The notes below the pieces were generated by a model. It did no database searches. It was given only the letters and a program-made list of their open reading frames with translations, and was not told the origin of the DNA. This document shows, in pieces, positions 37,735 to 46,472 of a stretch of DNA of 64,000 nt (positions within the stretch are counted from its first letter, which is position 1; each line of letters opens with the position of its first letter). Origin of the DNA: Blastococcus colisei (GTDB lineage Bacteria; Actinomycetota; Actinomycetes; Mycobacteriales; Geodermatophilaceae); contig NZ_VFQE01000001.1 of the NCBI RefSeq assembly GCF_006717095.1, forward strand, positions 3,348,001 to 3,412,000, in the 5' to 3' direction. The translations under genes and the position numbers were made by a program.

Positions 37735-38607
37735 TCACTCGAAGACGACGGTCCGGTTCCCGTGGATGACGACGCGGTTCTCGGTGTGCCAGCGGACGGC
37801 GTGCGAGAGGGCCCGGGTCTCGGCCTCACGCCCCCGGGCGGCCAGCTGCTCGGGACTGAGCGAGTGGTCGACCCGCAGCATCTCCTGCTCGATGATCGGC
37901 CCCTCGTCCAGGTCCGCGGTGACGTAGTGCGCGGTGGCGCCGATGAACTTCACGCCGCGGGCGTGCGCCTGGTGGTAGGGCCGGGCGCCCTTGAAGCTCG
38001 GCAGCATCGAGTGGTGGATGTTGATCGCCCGGCCTTCCAGCTCCCGGCACAGCCCGTCGGACAGGATCTGCATGTACCGGGCGAGGACCACCAGCTGCAC
38101 CCGCTCCTCCCGCACGATGTCGAGGAGTGCGGCCTCGGCCTCGGGCTTCGTCTCGCGGGTCACCGGGATGTGCCGGAAGGGGACGCCGTAGAAGTCGGCG
38201 ATGTGCTGCAGGTCGGGGTGGTTGGACACGACCGCGACGACGTCGAGGTTCAGCTCGTCGATCGAGTTGCGGAAGAGCAGGTCGTTGAGGCAGTGCGCGT
38301 ACTGGCTGACCATGATCAGCACGCGCTGCCGCTCCGAGGCGTCCGCGATCCGCCAGTTCATCCCGAAGCGCTGGGCGGTGTCCTCGAAGGCCTGGCAGAG
38401 CCGCGGGAAGTCCAGCGGCGTCCCGTCGACGTGCGCGAATTCGACGCGCATGTAGAACATGTCGCTCACCGGGCTGTCGAACTGATGGCTCTCCAGGATG
38501 GTGCACCGCTCCTGCACGAGCAGGCCGGACACCGCGTGCACGATGCCGGGGGCGTCCTGGCAGGACAGCACCAGGACACCGTGCTGAGCCTCGGCGGGTC
38601 GCGTCAT
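37735..38607 (-). CDS. purU: Formyltetrahydrofolate deformylase (PurU), copy next to ligAB
   Basis: A 290-residue enzyme that hydrolyses 10-formyl-THF to formate and THF. An N-terminal ACT domain (VLVLSCQDAPGIVHAVSGLL) is followed by a formyltransferase domain with VLIMVSQYAHCLNDLLFR, VVSNHPDLQHIADFYGVPF, the catalytic Asn/His region INIHHSMLPSFKGARPY, and [19 protein letters not shown] with the catalytic Asp. AGGAGGAGGAGCG precedes the ATG at 38607. It ends the LigAB unit and would dispose of the C1 unit released by LigM. Confidence 0.88.
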   Translation of the reverse strand: MTRPAEAQHGVLVLSCQDAPGIVHAVSGLLVQERCTILESHQFDSPVSDMFYMRVEFAHVDGTPLDFPRLCQAFEDTAQRFGMNWRIADASERQRVLIMVSQYAHCLNDLLFRNSIDELNLDVVAVVSNHPDLQHIADFYGVPFRHIPVTRETKPEAEAALLDIVREERVQLVVLARYMQILSDGLCRELEGRAINIHHSMLPSFKGARPYHQAHARGVKFIGATAHYVTADLDEGPIIEQEMLRVDHSLSPEQLAARGREAETRALSHAVRWHTENRVVIHGNRTVVFE

Positions 38608-38639
38608 CGCTCCTCCTCCTGATCGGCCGGACCGGTACG

Positions 38640-39497
38640 TCAGGCCGGCTGGGACACCCGGTTGTCGAAGAGCGCCACGCCGGCCGCGGTGTTGGACGCC
38701 GGCACGAAGTAGTGCGAGTGGATCTTCGCCACCTGGTCGTTCATCGCGCCGCGCATGATCAGCCACATGATCAGCTCGATGCCCTCGGAGCCCGCCTGCC
38801 GGATGAGCTCCTCGCGGCTGAGCGCCGCCAGCCGGGCGGGATCGGTCTGGATGGTTTCCATCCACATGGTGTCGAACTCGGGGTTGATGTAGCCGGCGCG
38901 GGCGCCGGCCAGCTGGTGGGACATGCCCCCGGTGCCGAGGATGCCGACCGTGGCGTCCTTGGGGTAGCCGGCGATCGCCCGCCCCAGCGCCTGGCCCAGG
39001 GCGTAGCAGCGGGCGGCGGTCGGCTGCGGGTACTGGATGACGTTGACCAGGATCGGCACGACCGGGCAGGGCCAGGCGTCTCCGGGGTCCGGCGTCCACA
39101 CCGACAGCGGCACGGTCAACCCGTGGTCCACCTCGAGCTCCTGGAACACGGTGAGGTCGAAGCCCTCGTCCACCAGGTGCTCGAGGAGGTGCAGCGACAG
39201 CTCGGGGTCGCCGATCACGTCCGGCACCGGCCGCTGGCCGAAGCCCTCGTCGGCGACCTGGTAGCGGTCGGCCGTACCGATCCCGAACGTCGGGATGATG
39301 TCCAGGTCGATGCCGTTCGCGTGGTCGTTGTAGATGACGATGGCGACGTCGGGCTCGTGCTCTGCCAGCCACGCACGCGCTGGTGCGTAGCCGTCGAAGA
39401 GGTCCTTCCAGGTGGGGTCCTCGGTCTTCCCCCGGTCCATGGCTGCGCCGATCGAGGGCACGTGGGAGGTCGCCAGACCCCAGATCACCTCAGCCAT
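38640..39497 (-). CDS. ligB: Protocatechuate 4,5-dioxygenase beta subunit (LigB-like)
   Basis: A 285-residue type II extradiol dioxygenase catalytic subunit. Predicted Fe(II) ligands are His12 (GLATSHVPSIGAA), His59 (VIYNDHANGIDL) and a Glu near residue 240 in GSEGIELIMWLI; the catalytic His lies in VDHGLTVPLSVW. It cleaves protocatechuate between C4 and C5, and LigAB-type enzymes can also attack gallate-like diols. Its ATG overlaps the end of the LigA gene by 8 bp, as expected for a heteromeric enzyme. Confidence 0.9.
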   Translation of the reverse strand: MAEVIWGLATSHVPSIGAAMDRGKTEDPTWKDLFDGYAPARAWLAEHEPDVAIVIYNDHANGIDLDIIPTFGIGTADRYQVADEGFGQRPVPDVIGDPELSLHLLEHLVDEGFDLTVFQELEVDHGLTVPLSVWTPDPGDAWPCPVVPILVNVIQYPQPTAARCYALGQALGRAIAGYPKDATVGILGTGGMSHQLAGARAGYINPEFDTMWMETIQTDPARLAALSREELIRQAGSEGIELIMWLIMRGAMNDQVAKIHSHYFVPASNTAAGVALFDNRVSQPA

Positions 39498-39858
39498 CGC
39501 GCCGTCCTCCTGCTCGCATCGCAGCCTGGAACTCCTGCTCGGTCATGCCGGTGAACACGCCGCCGAGGTACTGCATCGACAGGCCGTCCATCATCGCCAG
39601 CTTGTAGACGTAGAAGATGCTGCCGCCCAGGTCGATCATCGCCTGCCAGTCCCGGTCGAGGACCGCGCGCTGCTGCTCCGGCGTCAGCCCGAACTCCTCG
39701 CAGTAGCCGGACTGGTCGGCGAGGAACCGCTCCCGGTTCTGCGCGGTGCGCAGGCTCATGAACATCTTGTTCATGCGCAGGCCCCGCCGGCTGGTCTGCC
39801 CGTCGAAGACCGGTGTTCCCGGCAGGTCGAAGCGGCCGGCGGGGGTCTCCGGATTCAT
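39490..39858 (-). CDS. ligA: Protocatechuate 4,5-dioxygenase alpha subunit (LigA-like)
   Basis: A 122-residue helical small subunit. RGLRMNKMFMSLRTAQNRERF is followed by a FLADQSGYCEEFGLTPEQ stretch and VLDRDWQAMIDLGGSIFYVY, all typical of LigA, which closes over the LigB active site. The ATG at 39858 was chosen from family length and a GAGGCGACG ribosome-binding site. It directly precedes and overlaps ligB. Confidence 0.88.
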   Translation of the reverse strand: MNPETPAGRFDLPGTPVFDGQTSRRGLRMNKMFMSLRTAQNRERFLADQSGYCEEFGLTPEQQRAVLDRDWQAMIDLGGSIFYVYKLAMMDGLSMQYLGGVFTGMTEQEFQAAMRAGGRRDG

Positions 39859-39913
39859 CGTCGCCTCGGCCCTGCTCCCGCTCCCGGGCACGACGAGCGG
39901 CGCCCCGGCGCGG

Positions 39914-40192
39914 TCACGTGCGCTCCTGTGGGTGGGTGGCCAGGGGCTCCACGTGGACGTCCAGCCACGGCGACATCGGCAGCGACATGAGCGCGTCGTG
40001 CAGGGCCGCCGGATCGTCGGCCTCGTACAGGCCGATCGTCGCGTTGCGTCCGGGCACCCGCCACAGGCGCTTCAGCACGCCCGCCGCGCGCAGCTCCGTC
40101 GCGCGGACGCGCTCGGCGCCGCGCAGCTCCTCGCGCCGCTCGGCCGGGGTGTCGGCGGGCAGCCGGTTCTCCGCCCGCACCAGGAACTCCAC
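39914..40192 (-). CDS. Muconolactone delta-isomerase-like protein
   Basis: A 92-residue protein of the CatC/muconolactone isomerase family (PF02426). It starts EFLVRAENRLP, contains LKRLWRVPGRNATIGLYEAD, and ends with DALMSLPMSPWLDVHVEPLATHP, matching CatC landmarks along its length. CatC acts in the ortho-cleavage pathway, yet the surrounding genes encode meta cleavage. It may instead isomerise a ring-cleavage lactone of this route. The GTG start follows the hydrolase stop by one base. Confidence 0.82.
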   Translation of the reverse strand: MEFLVRAENRLPADTPAERREELRGAERVRATELRAAGVLKRLWRVPGRNATIGLYEADDPAALHDALMSLPMSPWLDVHVEPLATHPQERT

Positions 40193-40193
40193 G

Positions 40194-40931
40194 TCAGACC
40201 CCTGCCTCTCCTGATCGGACCGGCCGTGGGCCGGCGAGTTCGAGCAGCACTGCGGCGAGCTCCTCCGGCGCGGTCACCATCGCCTCGTGGCCGGTCCGCA
40301 GCTCGTGGACGGGCCATCCCTTCGCGCGGGCGCGGTCGGCCTGAGCGGCGAACACCCGCATCCAGTCGGTGCACTCGACGAACGCCGCCGGGACGTCGTC
40401 GACGGCGCCGGTCAGCCGCAACCGGTCGGTGTAGGTCTTCCACGGGTGCGCGGTGAGCTTCGGGATCAGCCAGTCGACGTCGGCCTGCTCGGTCACCCCG
40501 AGGACGGACAGCTTGCGCACCGCCACGAGCCAGCCGAACCCCTGCTCGGCGGCGGACTCCGCCCAGTGGTGCTCCACCGTCTCCGGCAGCAGGTCCCGAG
40601 CCGCCTCGCCGTCGGATCCGACGAACGCGTCGAGGTAGACGCGCTGCGCGACCGCCTGCGGACGGCGGTCGGCGACGGCGGTCACGATCTGCCCGGCGTA
40701 GCTGTGCCCCACGAGGACGACGTCGTCGAGCCCCAGCACGTCGAGAAGCCGGACCACGTCCTCGACGTGGGTCTCCAGACCGACCAACGGACTGAGCAGA
40801 TGCGCCCGCTCCGACAGCCCGGTCAGGGTCGGAGCGTGCACGGCGTGGCCGGCGTCCCGCAGCCGTGGGGCCACGCGGTCCCAGCACCAGCCGCCGTGCC
40901 AGGCCCCGTGCACCAGGACGAAGGTGCTCAT
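40194..40931 (-). CDS. Alpha/beta-hydrolase in the ligAB unit
   Basis: A 245-residue alpha/beta-hydrolase. FVLVHGAWHGGWCWDRVAPRL is the oxyanion-hole start, VLVGHSYAGQIVTAVADRR holds the nucleophile Ser, and the His is probably in LRTGHEAMVTAPEEL. It resembles the EstC/salicylate-esterase and hydroxynitrile-lyase branch. The gene is the first of a compact unit with the isomerase, LigA, LigB and PurU, so an aromatic ester or lactone is a likely substrate, but this is inference. Confidence 0.82.
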   Translation of the reverse strand: MSTFVLVHGAWHGGWCWDRVAPRLRDAGHAVHAPTLTGLSERAHLLSPLVGLETHVEDVVRLLDVLGLDDVVLVGHSYAGQIVTAVADRRPQAVAQRVYLDAFVGSDGEAARDLLPETVEHHWAESAAEQGFGWLVAVRKLSVLGVTEQADVDWLIPKLTAHPWKTYTDRLRLTGAVDDVPAAFVECTDWMRVFAAQADRARAKGWPVHELRTGHEAMVTAPEELAAVLLELAGPRPVRSGEAGV

Positions 40932-41103
40932 GCCTGCGTGCTCCTCGGCGCCGCGCACGTCACGGGTACGCCCTCCTCGGTGGGTCGGGTACGGCGGCGG
41001 TCGTATCCACGGCCGCGCTCCTCGTGGACGGTAGAGGGGATCGGCTCCGTCGAGGATCGTCCCGATGTACCGCCGCGGCCGCCGTTGGGGCACGCATGGC
41101 CTA

Positions 41104-41115
41104 CGTCATCCGTCG
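41104..41115. promoter_or_regulatory. Candidate shared operator, weak site (CGTCATCCGTCG)
   Basis: This lies in the gap between the ferredoxin stop and the hydrolase/ligAB start. It matches site 1 at 8 of 12 positions but also shares the preceding GGCCTA, giving an 11-base identical run. On its own it would not be convincing. Confidence 0.25.
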
Positions 41116-41157
41116 TGGGTGCTGTCCCGGGTACCGCGCCGCTCGACCGGGCAGCGG

Positions 41158-41457
41158 TCACAGGTCGAGGACCAGCCGTCCGGTCCGGGCTCGGGAGACG
41201 CAGATCATCATCGTGTCCCCGAGAGCCCGCTCCTCGGCGGTGAGCACGCCGTCCCGGTGGTCCGGGTGCCCCTCCAGGACCCTCGTCTCGCAGATTCCGC
41301 ACCGGCCCTCGGCGCAGGCGGGCGGGACCTCGAGCCCGGCGTCCCGCACGGCCTCGAGGATGGACGTCTCCGGCGGGACGACAAGGGTGAACCCTGCGGT
41401 GGCACAGACGACCTGGACCGGCGCCGCAGGCTGTTCGGGCGCGGGGACGACGCTCAC
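41158..41457 (-). CDS. Stand-alone [2Fe-2S] plant-type ferredoxin
   Basis: A 99-residue ferredoxin. The cluster ligands are three closely spaced cysteines in PPACAEGRCGICETRV plus the Cys in DTMMICVSRART. It closely resembles the C-terminal domain of the phthalate/vanillate-type oxygenase reductase encoded at 52900-53991, including the identical terminal RLVLDL, but lacks the flavin and NAD domains. GGGAGGTACGCC precedes the GTG at 41457. It would need a separate reductase and a partner oxygenase; none lies next to it. Confidence 0.82.
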   Translation of the reverse strand: MSVVPAPEQPAAPVQVVCATAGFTLVVPPETSILEAVRDAGLEVPPACAEGRCGICETRVLEGHPDHRDGVLTAEERALGDTMMICVSRARTGRLVLDL

Positions 41458-41589
41458 GGCGTACCTCCCTCGGGAAGCGTTCGACCGGCGGGAACTGCCC
41501 GGTCCGGTTGTCGACGCTAGGAGGAGGGCCCCGCGGGCGGATCGCCCCGTTGACCGACGTCGGGAGGCGGAACTGTCGCGCAGGGGCCG

Positions 41590-41601
41590 CGACAAATGAC
41601 G
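41590..41601. promoter_or_regulatory. Candidate shared operator, site 2 (CGACAAATGACG)
   Basis: This is one base different from the inverted repeat at 29998-30009. It lies 133 bp upstream of the ferredoxin start and 10 bp beyond the response-regulator stop. Confidence 0.4.
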
Positions 41602-41610
41602 CCCTCTCGA

Positions 41611-42276
41611 TCAGCGCGGCCGGACCAGCCCTTCCTTCACGGCCAGCAGGGCCGCCTGCGTCCGGGAGCTGAGACCCATCTTGGTGAGCAGGTGGCTCAC
41701 GTGGGTCCGGGCCGTCCGCTCGCTGATGAACAGGTGAGCGGCGATGTCCTTGTTCGACTTCCCCTCGGCCACCAGGACGAGGACGTCCCGCTCCCGGGCG
41801 GTGAGCACCCCCAGCCCCGTGCGGGGCGCCCGGATCTCCTGGGTCAGGCGGCGGGTGACGGCAGCGTCCAGGAACACCTCGTCGCGCACCGCTGCCCGCA
41901 GCGCCTCCTCGACCTCCGCGGGACTGGCGTCCTTGAGCAGGTACCCGGAGGCGCCCTGCTCGAGGGCGGCGTGCACCCGCTCGATCTCCCCGAAGCTGGT
42001 CAGGATCACCACCTTGACGTCCGGGAACCGGCGCACGATCTCCCCGGTCGCCTCGACGCCGTCCATCCCCGGCATCTGCAGGTCCATGAGGACGACGTCG
42101 GGCAGCGCACCGTGCGCGGCCGAGCGCGCGAGGCTGTCCAGCGCCTCGCCGCCGTGCCCTGCCTCGCCCGTCACCACGACGTCCTCGAGCGCCTCCAGGT
42201 AGGCCACCACGCCGCGGCGCACGACCGCGTGGTCGTCCACCACGAGCACCGTGATCTGGGGCGAGGGCGCGCTCAC
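41611..42276 (-). CDS. NarL/LuxR-family response regulator
   Basis: A 221-residue two-domain regulator. The receiver domain has the acidic pocket VLVVDDHAVVRRG, the phospho-acceptor Asp in DVVLMDLQMPGMDG, and the conserved Lys in GYLLKDAS. The C-terminal LuxR-type HTH spans LTARERDVLVLVAEGKSNKD and SERTARTHVSHLLTKM. The GTG start overlaps the histidine kinase stop (GTGA), so they form a cognate pair. Its targets may include adjacent aromatic genes. Confidence 0.9.
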   Translation of the reverse strand: MSAPSPQITVLVVDDHAVVRRGVVAYLEALEDVVVTGEAGHGGEALDSLARSAAHGALPDVVLMDLQMPGMDGVEATGEIVRRFPDVKVVILTSFGEIERVHAALEQGASGYLLKDASPAEVEEALRAAVRDEVFLDAAVTRRLTQEIRAPRTGLGVLTARERDVLVLVAEGKSNKDIAAHLFISERTARTHVSHLLTKMGLSSRTQAALLAVKEGLVRPR

Positions 42277-44066
42277 GGCGCTCCCGTCGCGGGCGGGATC
42301 GGATCCGCCGGCAACGAGGTGACCAGCGGCAGGGTCAGGCGCACGCACGTGCCGCCACCGGAGACCTCGTGCACCCGCACCACCCCTCCCCAGCGAGCTG
42401 CCCGCTCGCGCATCACGGTCATGCCGAACCCGCTCGACGGGGTCCGGTCCTCCTGGTCGGCGTCGGCCCGGGCGCCGATTCCACGACCGTCGTCGGTGAC
42501 GTCGGCCACCAGGCGTCGCCGGCGGCCGTGGGACGTGACCGCGAGCCGGACGCGGACGGAGGTGCCCCCCGCGTGCTTGACGCTGTTGTGCACCGCCTCG
42601 GCGACGATGCGGTAGACGTCCTCGACCAGGTCGACGTCGAGCGCATCGAGCTCGGCCCCGGGGTCGGCGACGTCCAGGTCCACCTGGAGCCCGGCTCTCG
42701 CGACCGTGGTGTCCACCAGCGAGCGCAGGGCCGAGACCAGCCCCCGCCCCGCCGTGGTCGCCGGCCGCAGTTCGACCACCATGCCGCGCAGATCGGCGAG
42801 GACGTCCTCGGCGGTGCTGCTCAGGTCGTCGGCGACCTGGGCCACCTTCTCGGGCGCCGGCTGGAGGCCGCGGCCCACGAGCACGCCCAGGGATCGCGCC
42901 TGCATCATCATCGAGAAGACCTGCTGGACGACGGAGTCGTGCAGGTCCCGAGCCAGTTTCTGCCGCTCCTCACGCCGGACCAGATCCCGCTCGCGCTCCA
43001 GGAGCTCGGCATGGTCGACGGCCATCGCGGCCTGCTCGGCCATCGCCAGGAGGAACTCCAGTTCGGTCTCCCCCACCGTCTGCCCTGGGGCGAAGAAGGC
43101 GTTCAGGATGCCCACCGGTTCGCCCCTGGCGAGGAGGGGAACGCTGGCGAACCAGTCCCACCGCGGCTGCCGCATGAGCTCCCGCAACGGCTCCCACGCC
43201 GGGTCGGTCATGGTCTGCTGGTACCGGTTCGGCACGACCATGGGCTCACGCTTCTCGAGCGCCTCGAGCATGATCAGCCGGGCGCCCCGGGCACGACACT
43301 CCATGAGCTTGTCGAAGAACTCGCTGGACCGGAACCCGGACGCCCCCATGACGTGCAGCCGGTTGCCCGCCGAGTTGACCGTCAGGACCTGCACGCCGGC
43401 CAGCGCGTCGGTGCGGGCCACCTCCTGCGCGAGCGCCTCGAGCGTCCCGACGAGGGACCGCTTCGACGCCACGCTCGACGCCGCCTTCGCGATCGCGGCC
43501 AGCCGCCGCTGCTGCAGCCGGCTCACGGTCACGTCCCGGAAGGAGACCACCCAGCGGGGCCGGCCCGGCACCTGGTTGAGCACGTAGGCGAACTCACGCC
43601 TCGTGCCCGGGGCCGCCGTCCACTCGACCGTGAGGTCTCCGGACCTCGAGGTGGTCCCCGGCTCCTCCGGCGCGGGGAACGGGGACCTGGCGCCTGCCAC
43701 GGCGCCGGGAGCCAGACCGCACAACTGCACGGCAGCGGGGTTCGCCTCGACGAAGCGACCGTCGGCGTCGATGACCGCCAGCCCGTCCGGGGCGTGCTCC
43801 ACGACGTCCTCGGATGCGGTGTCGGTGATGGCGGTGTCGGTGATGGCGGTGTCCGTCATGGCGGTGTCGCTGATGGCGACGGAGCCCGGGACGGCTCGCC
43901 GATCGGCATCCACGTCGTCCCCCTTCCTGGGCGCCTCCGGGACCGGCTCGTGGTGGCGCGGGTCACCTAGGACGATCGTGACACTCGACGGCCCCGGACC
44001 CGAAGCGGAACGCCCACCGTCGCCGGAGCCAACCATGCCGCCCCGTCGCAGGTCGATCCCACTCAC
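42273..44066 (-). CDS. PAS-GAF sensor histidine kinase (NarX/DesK type)
   Basis: A 597-residue kinase if started at GTG 44066 (ATG 44036 is possible). After a low-complexity N-terminus come a PAS domain ([20 protein letters not shown], about residue 90), a GAF domain (about residues 190-340), the HisKA_3 phosphorylation helix [18 protein letters not shown], and a HATPase with [21 protein letters not shown] and VTDDGRGIG. No membrane segment is evident, so it senses a cytoplasmic signal. A 15-bp tandem repeat lies ahead of the PAS domain. Confidence 0.85.
   Translation of the reverse strand: MSGIDLRRGGMVGSGDGGRSASGPGPSSVTIVLGDPRHHEPVPEAPRKGDDVDADRRAVPGSVAISDTAMTDTAITDTAITDTASEDVVEHAPDGLAVIDADGRFVEANPAAVQLCGLAPGAVAGARSPFPAPEEPGTTSRSGDLTVEWTAAPGTRREFAYVLNQVPGRPRWVVSFRDVTVSRLQQRRLAAIAKAASSVASKRSLVGTLEALAQEVARTDALAGVQVLTVNSAGNRLHVMGASGFRSSEFFDKLMECRARGARLIMLEALEKREPMVVPNRYQQTMTDPAWEPLRELMRQPRWDWFASVPLLARGEPVGILNAFFAPGQTVGETELEFLLAMAEQAAMAVDHAELLERERDLVRREERQKLARDLHDSVVQQVFSMMMQARSLGVLVGRGLQPAPEKVAQVADDLSSTAEDVLADLRGMVVELRPATTAGRGLVSALRSLVDTTVARAGLQVDLDVADPGAELDALDVDLVEDVYRIVAEAVHNSVKHAGGTSVRVRLAVTSHGRRRRLVADVTDDGRGIGARADADQEDRTPSSGFGMTVMRERAARWGGVVRVHEVSGGGTCVRLTLPLVTSLPADPIPPATGAP
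43816..43875. repeat. Four 15-bp tandem repeats inside the kinase gene
   Basis: Four consecutive copies of GCGGTGTCGGTGATG-like units (43816-43830, 43831-43845, 43846-43860, 43861-43875) are present. The first two are identical and the last two differ at one or two bases. They encode repeated DTA(I/M)T-like pentapeptides and keep the frame, so copy-number change would lengthen or shorten the linker without inactivating the kinase. Confidence 0.85.
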
Positions 44067-44096
44067 CCGCCGGCATCACACTCCGGTGCGACGCGT

Positions 44097-45176
44097 TCAG
44101 CCCATCGAGACGACCACCTTGAGCCGCTCCCCCGGCGAGCGGAAGGCGAGGTCGTAGGCCTGCTGCACCTCGGCCACCGGGAACCGGTGGGTGACGAGGA
44201 CGTCGACCAGGTCGGGGTGCCGGGCGAGGTGGTCGTGGGCGTCGGCGAGCAACCGCCGCCGATCCATTGCACCGCCCGACATCAGGGTGAGGTTCTTGCG
44301 GATCATGGCTTCCATGTCGAGCGGGTAGACCGGGTCGTCGGGAACACCGAAGTAGAAGATCTGCCCGCCGTCGGCCACGGCGTCGAGGGCGTGCTGCAAC
44401 GTGGACGTCTGGTGCCCCACGGCCTCGACCACGACGTCCGGTCGCTCGTCCTCGGCCAGGCCGCTCGACCACTCACCGCTCGCCGCCCACACGAACCGGT
44501 CCGCCCCCACCTGCCTGGCCGCCGTCGACCGGTCGACCCGGTCCACCGACGTGACCGAGCGAGCGCCCCACGACCGCAGGACGTGGGTGAAGAGCAGCCC
44601 GATGGCGCCCTGACCGATCACGGCGCAGTTCCGGCCGGTGAGGTCGCCGAGCCGCTCGACCGAGGAGAGCACGCACGCCAGGGGCTGGACCAGGACCTCC
44701 TCCTCGGGCGGCAGCCGCCCGGTGTACGGCCACACGCCCCGCGAGTCCGTGACCACGTACTCGGCGACGGCGTCGAAGGAGCTGGCCCAGCCGACGACCA
44801 TCTGCCCGGGAGCGAGGTCCGGGTCGCTGGTGGCGACGACCTCCCCGACCACCTCGTGCATGGGGAACCCGGGGGCCGCTCCCGCCGAGCCAGGTGCCGA
44901 CCACCGGTTGGGCGCGCCGAGGAAGAAGGGGCCGTCGCTGCCGCAGATCCCACCGGCGACCACGCGGAGCAGCACCTCGGCCTCGCCCAGCCGTCCGGAG
45001 GAGGGGCGCGGGACGTCGATCCGGTGGAACCGTCCCGGGCCCGCCAGCGCGTACGCCCACATGCTCATCTCCGCGTCCGGGGCGTCCGGCCGCACCCCTC
45101 CGGCCACCGGCCTGCTCCCCCGTGGGCCTCCCCCCGGCGGCACCGCATCCGGCGGATCGCTCGGGAACTCGTGCAC
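44097..45176 (-). CDS. Medium-chain zinc-type dehydrogenase
   Basis: A 359-residue MDR-superfamily oxidoreductase. The catalytic zinc region [13 protein letters not shown] is followed by [16 protein letters not shown], the Rossmann glycine motif [13 protein letters not shown], and [14 protein letters not shown]. The structural four-cysteine zinc lobe seems absent. About 36 poorly conserved residues precede the domain, so a start at the internal ATG of [10 protein letters not shown] is possible; GTG 45176 has GAGAGGAGAC upstream. It is divergent from the C1-folate genes, which suggests an alcohol or aldehyde linked to lignin monomers. Confidence 0.8.
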   Translation of the reverse strand: MHEFPSDPPDAVPPGGGPRGSRPVAGGVRPDAPDAEMSMWAYALAGPGRFHRIDVPRPSSGRLGEAEVLLRVVAGGICGSDGPFFLGAPNRWSAPGSAGAAPGFPMHEVVGEVVATSDPDLAPGQMVVGWASSFDAVAEYVVTDSRGVWPYTGRLPPEEEVLVQPLACVLSSVERLGDLTGRNCAVIGQGAIGLLFTHVLRSWGARSVTSVDRVDRSTAARQVGADRFVWAASGEWSSGLAEDERPDVVVEAVGHQTSTLQHALDAVADGGQIFYFGVPDDPVYPLDMEAMIRKNLTLMSGGAMDRRRLLADAHDHLARHPDLVDVLVTHRFPVAEVQQAYDLAFRSPGERLKVVVSMG

Positions 45177-45558
45177 TGCGGTGTCTCCTCTCGGGCCGGC
45201 GGCCCCACGAGGCTGTCGGACGTGCTCCCGTCACGCCACAGGGAGAGCCGGCCCGGCCGCGCCGCCGCACCTCGGCGCCGGCCCGCGTACGTCAGATGTC
45301 TCGTGGTCGACCGGCCGAACCGGCCAGGAGGGTGCCGACGTTCCACCGTGGCCTGCGCCACAGTGCAGTTCCTAGGCTCGTCTGGCGGGGCGGTCGCCGT
45401 CGCCGGCACTCGCGCGTCCCGGCGACCGTGCCGCCCCGACCGCTCGGTCGAGGTGTTCGCGAGAGGCGATCGATGGTCTCCGGCCGGCACCCGTCCCGAC
45501 GAACTGCGGAGCCCGACCCACAGCGACCGATCTGCCGGCCCAGAGAGAAGGCGACTTC
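45177..45558. promoter_or_regulatory. Divergent control region before the C1-folate genes
   Basis: A 382-bp gene-free stretch between the zinc dehydrogenase and the MTHFR-like gene. It holds CGTCAGATGTCT (45290-45301), related to the element at 29998-30009, the inverted repeat GTGGC-CTGC-GCCAC (45348-45361), and TAGGCT (45373-45378), which could be the -10 of the plus-strand promoter with the inverted repeat in its -35 region. Confidence 0.45.
45290..45301. promoter_or_regulatory. Candidate shared operator, site 3 (CGTCAGATGTCT)
   Basis: It matches 9 of 12 bases of the site at 29998-30009 and shares the preceding TA. It lies upstream of the folate C1 genes. Confidence 0.35.
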
Positions 45559-46422
45559 GTGAACCGCGCCATCACCGTCCGCGAGCCCGCGGCCCGCGCT
45601 TCCCTGAAGAAGGCATTCGAGACCCTCGGCTACGAGGTGATCCCGTTCAAGAAGACCGAGCAGGCGGTGCTGCAGCACGTGCCGAAGGACGTACGGCTGA
45701 CCGTCACCGCGTCCGCGGCCAAGGGCCAGGACGTCACCATCGACCTCACCGTCGCGCTCGTCGGGCACGGTTACACGGTGGCCCCGCACCTCTCGGCCCA
45801 GCAGATCCGCGACCGCGCCCACCTCGCCGAGATCGTGGCCCGCTGCCGCGAGGCCGGCGTCACCGAGGTGTTCGTCGTCGGTGGCGACCCGACCGACATC
45901 CCCACCGAATTCAGGCACGCGCACGACGTGCTCGTGGCGCTGCACGAGATGGATCACGGCTTCACCGACATCGGCATCGCCGGCCACCCGGAGGGGCACC
46001 CCTCCGCGTCGGAGGACGTGCTGTTCCAGGCGCTGAAGGACAAGGCCCCGCTGGCCACCCACATCAAGACCCAGATGGTGTTCGACCCGAAGGTGATCCT
46101 GGACTGGGCGCGGGAGCTGCACCGCCGCGGCATCGACCTCCCGGTCCACATCGGCGTGCCCGGGGCGGTCCACCGCCAGAAGCTGCTGCGCGTCTCCAGC
46201 GGACTGGGCATCGGCGAGTCGGCGAAGTTCCTGAAGAAGCAGCAGACACTGCTCTGGCGGTTCTTCCTCCCCGGGGGCTACAACCCTGCCAAGATCATCA
46301 AGGGACTGGCGCCGCACATGGGTCAGCCGGACAACACCATCGCCGGTTTTCACGTCTTCACGTTCAACGATCTGGAGCCCACCGAGGAGTGGCGGAAGAA
46401 GACGTTGCAGAGTCTCTCCTGA
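45559..46422 (+). CDS. 5,10-methylenetetrahydrofolate reductase-like protein
   Basis: A 287-residue TIM-barrel protein of the MetF family. [55 protein letters not shown] and [16 protein letters not shown] are the FAD/folate-binding landmarks. In this setting it probably runs in the oxidative direction, turning the 5-methyl-THF made by LigM into methylene-THF. The GTG at 45559 follows GAGAGAAGG. It begins a run of folate genes ending at 49117. Confidence 0.85.
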   Translation: MNRAITVREPAARASLKKAFETLGYEVIPFKKTEQAVLQHVPKDVRLTVTASAAKGQDVTIDLTVALVGHGYTVAPHLSAQQIRDRAHLAEIVARCREAGVTEVFVVGGDPTDIPTEFRHAHDVLVALHEMDHGFTDIGIAGHPEGHPSASEDVLFQALKDKAPLATHIKTQMVFDPKVILDWARELHRRGIDLPVHIGVPGAVHRQKLLRVSSGLGIGESAKFLKKQQTLLWRFFLPGGYNPAKIIKGLAPHMGQPDNTIAGFHVFTFNDLEPTEEWRKKTLQSLS

Positions 46423-46472
46423 CCGCCACCATCCGCTCCCGCCCCCGCGGCCGGGCCCGACCCGGAGAGGCC

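Noticed and set aside
38640-39858. LigAB as a fused gallate dioxygenase
   Set aside because: The alpha and beta parts are separate overlapping genes in alpha-beta order, as in protocatechuate 4,5-dioxygenase. Gallate dioxygenases carry both on one chain. Activity on gallate is still possible.
45187-46472. A very long plus-strand open frame that runs into the purU gene, giving an apparent protein of over 1000 residues
   Set aside because: The part before 46473 is arginine/proline-rich shadow sequence opposite or out of frame with the MTHFR-like gene. Only the PurU portion has family motifs.
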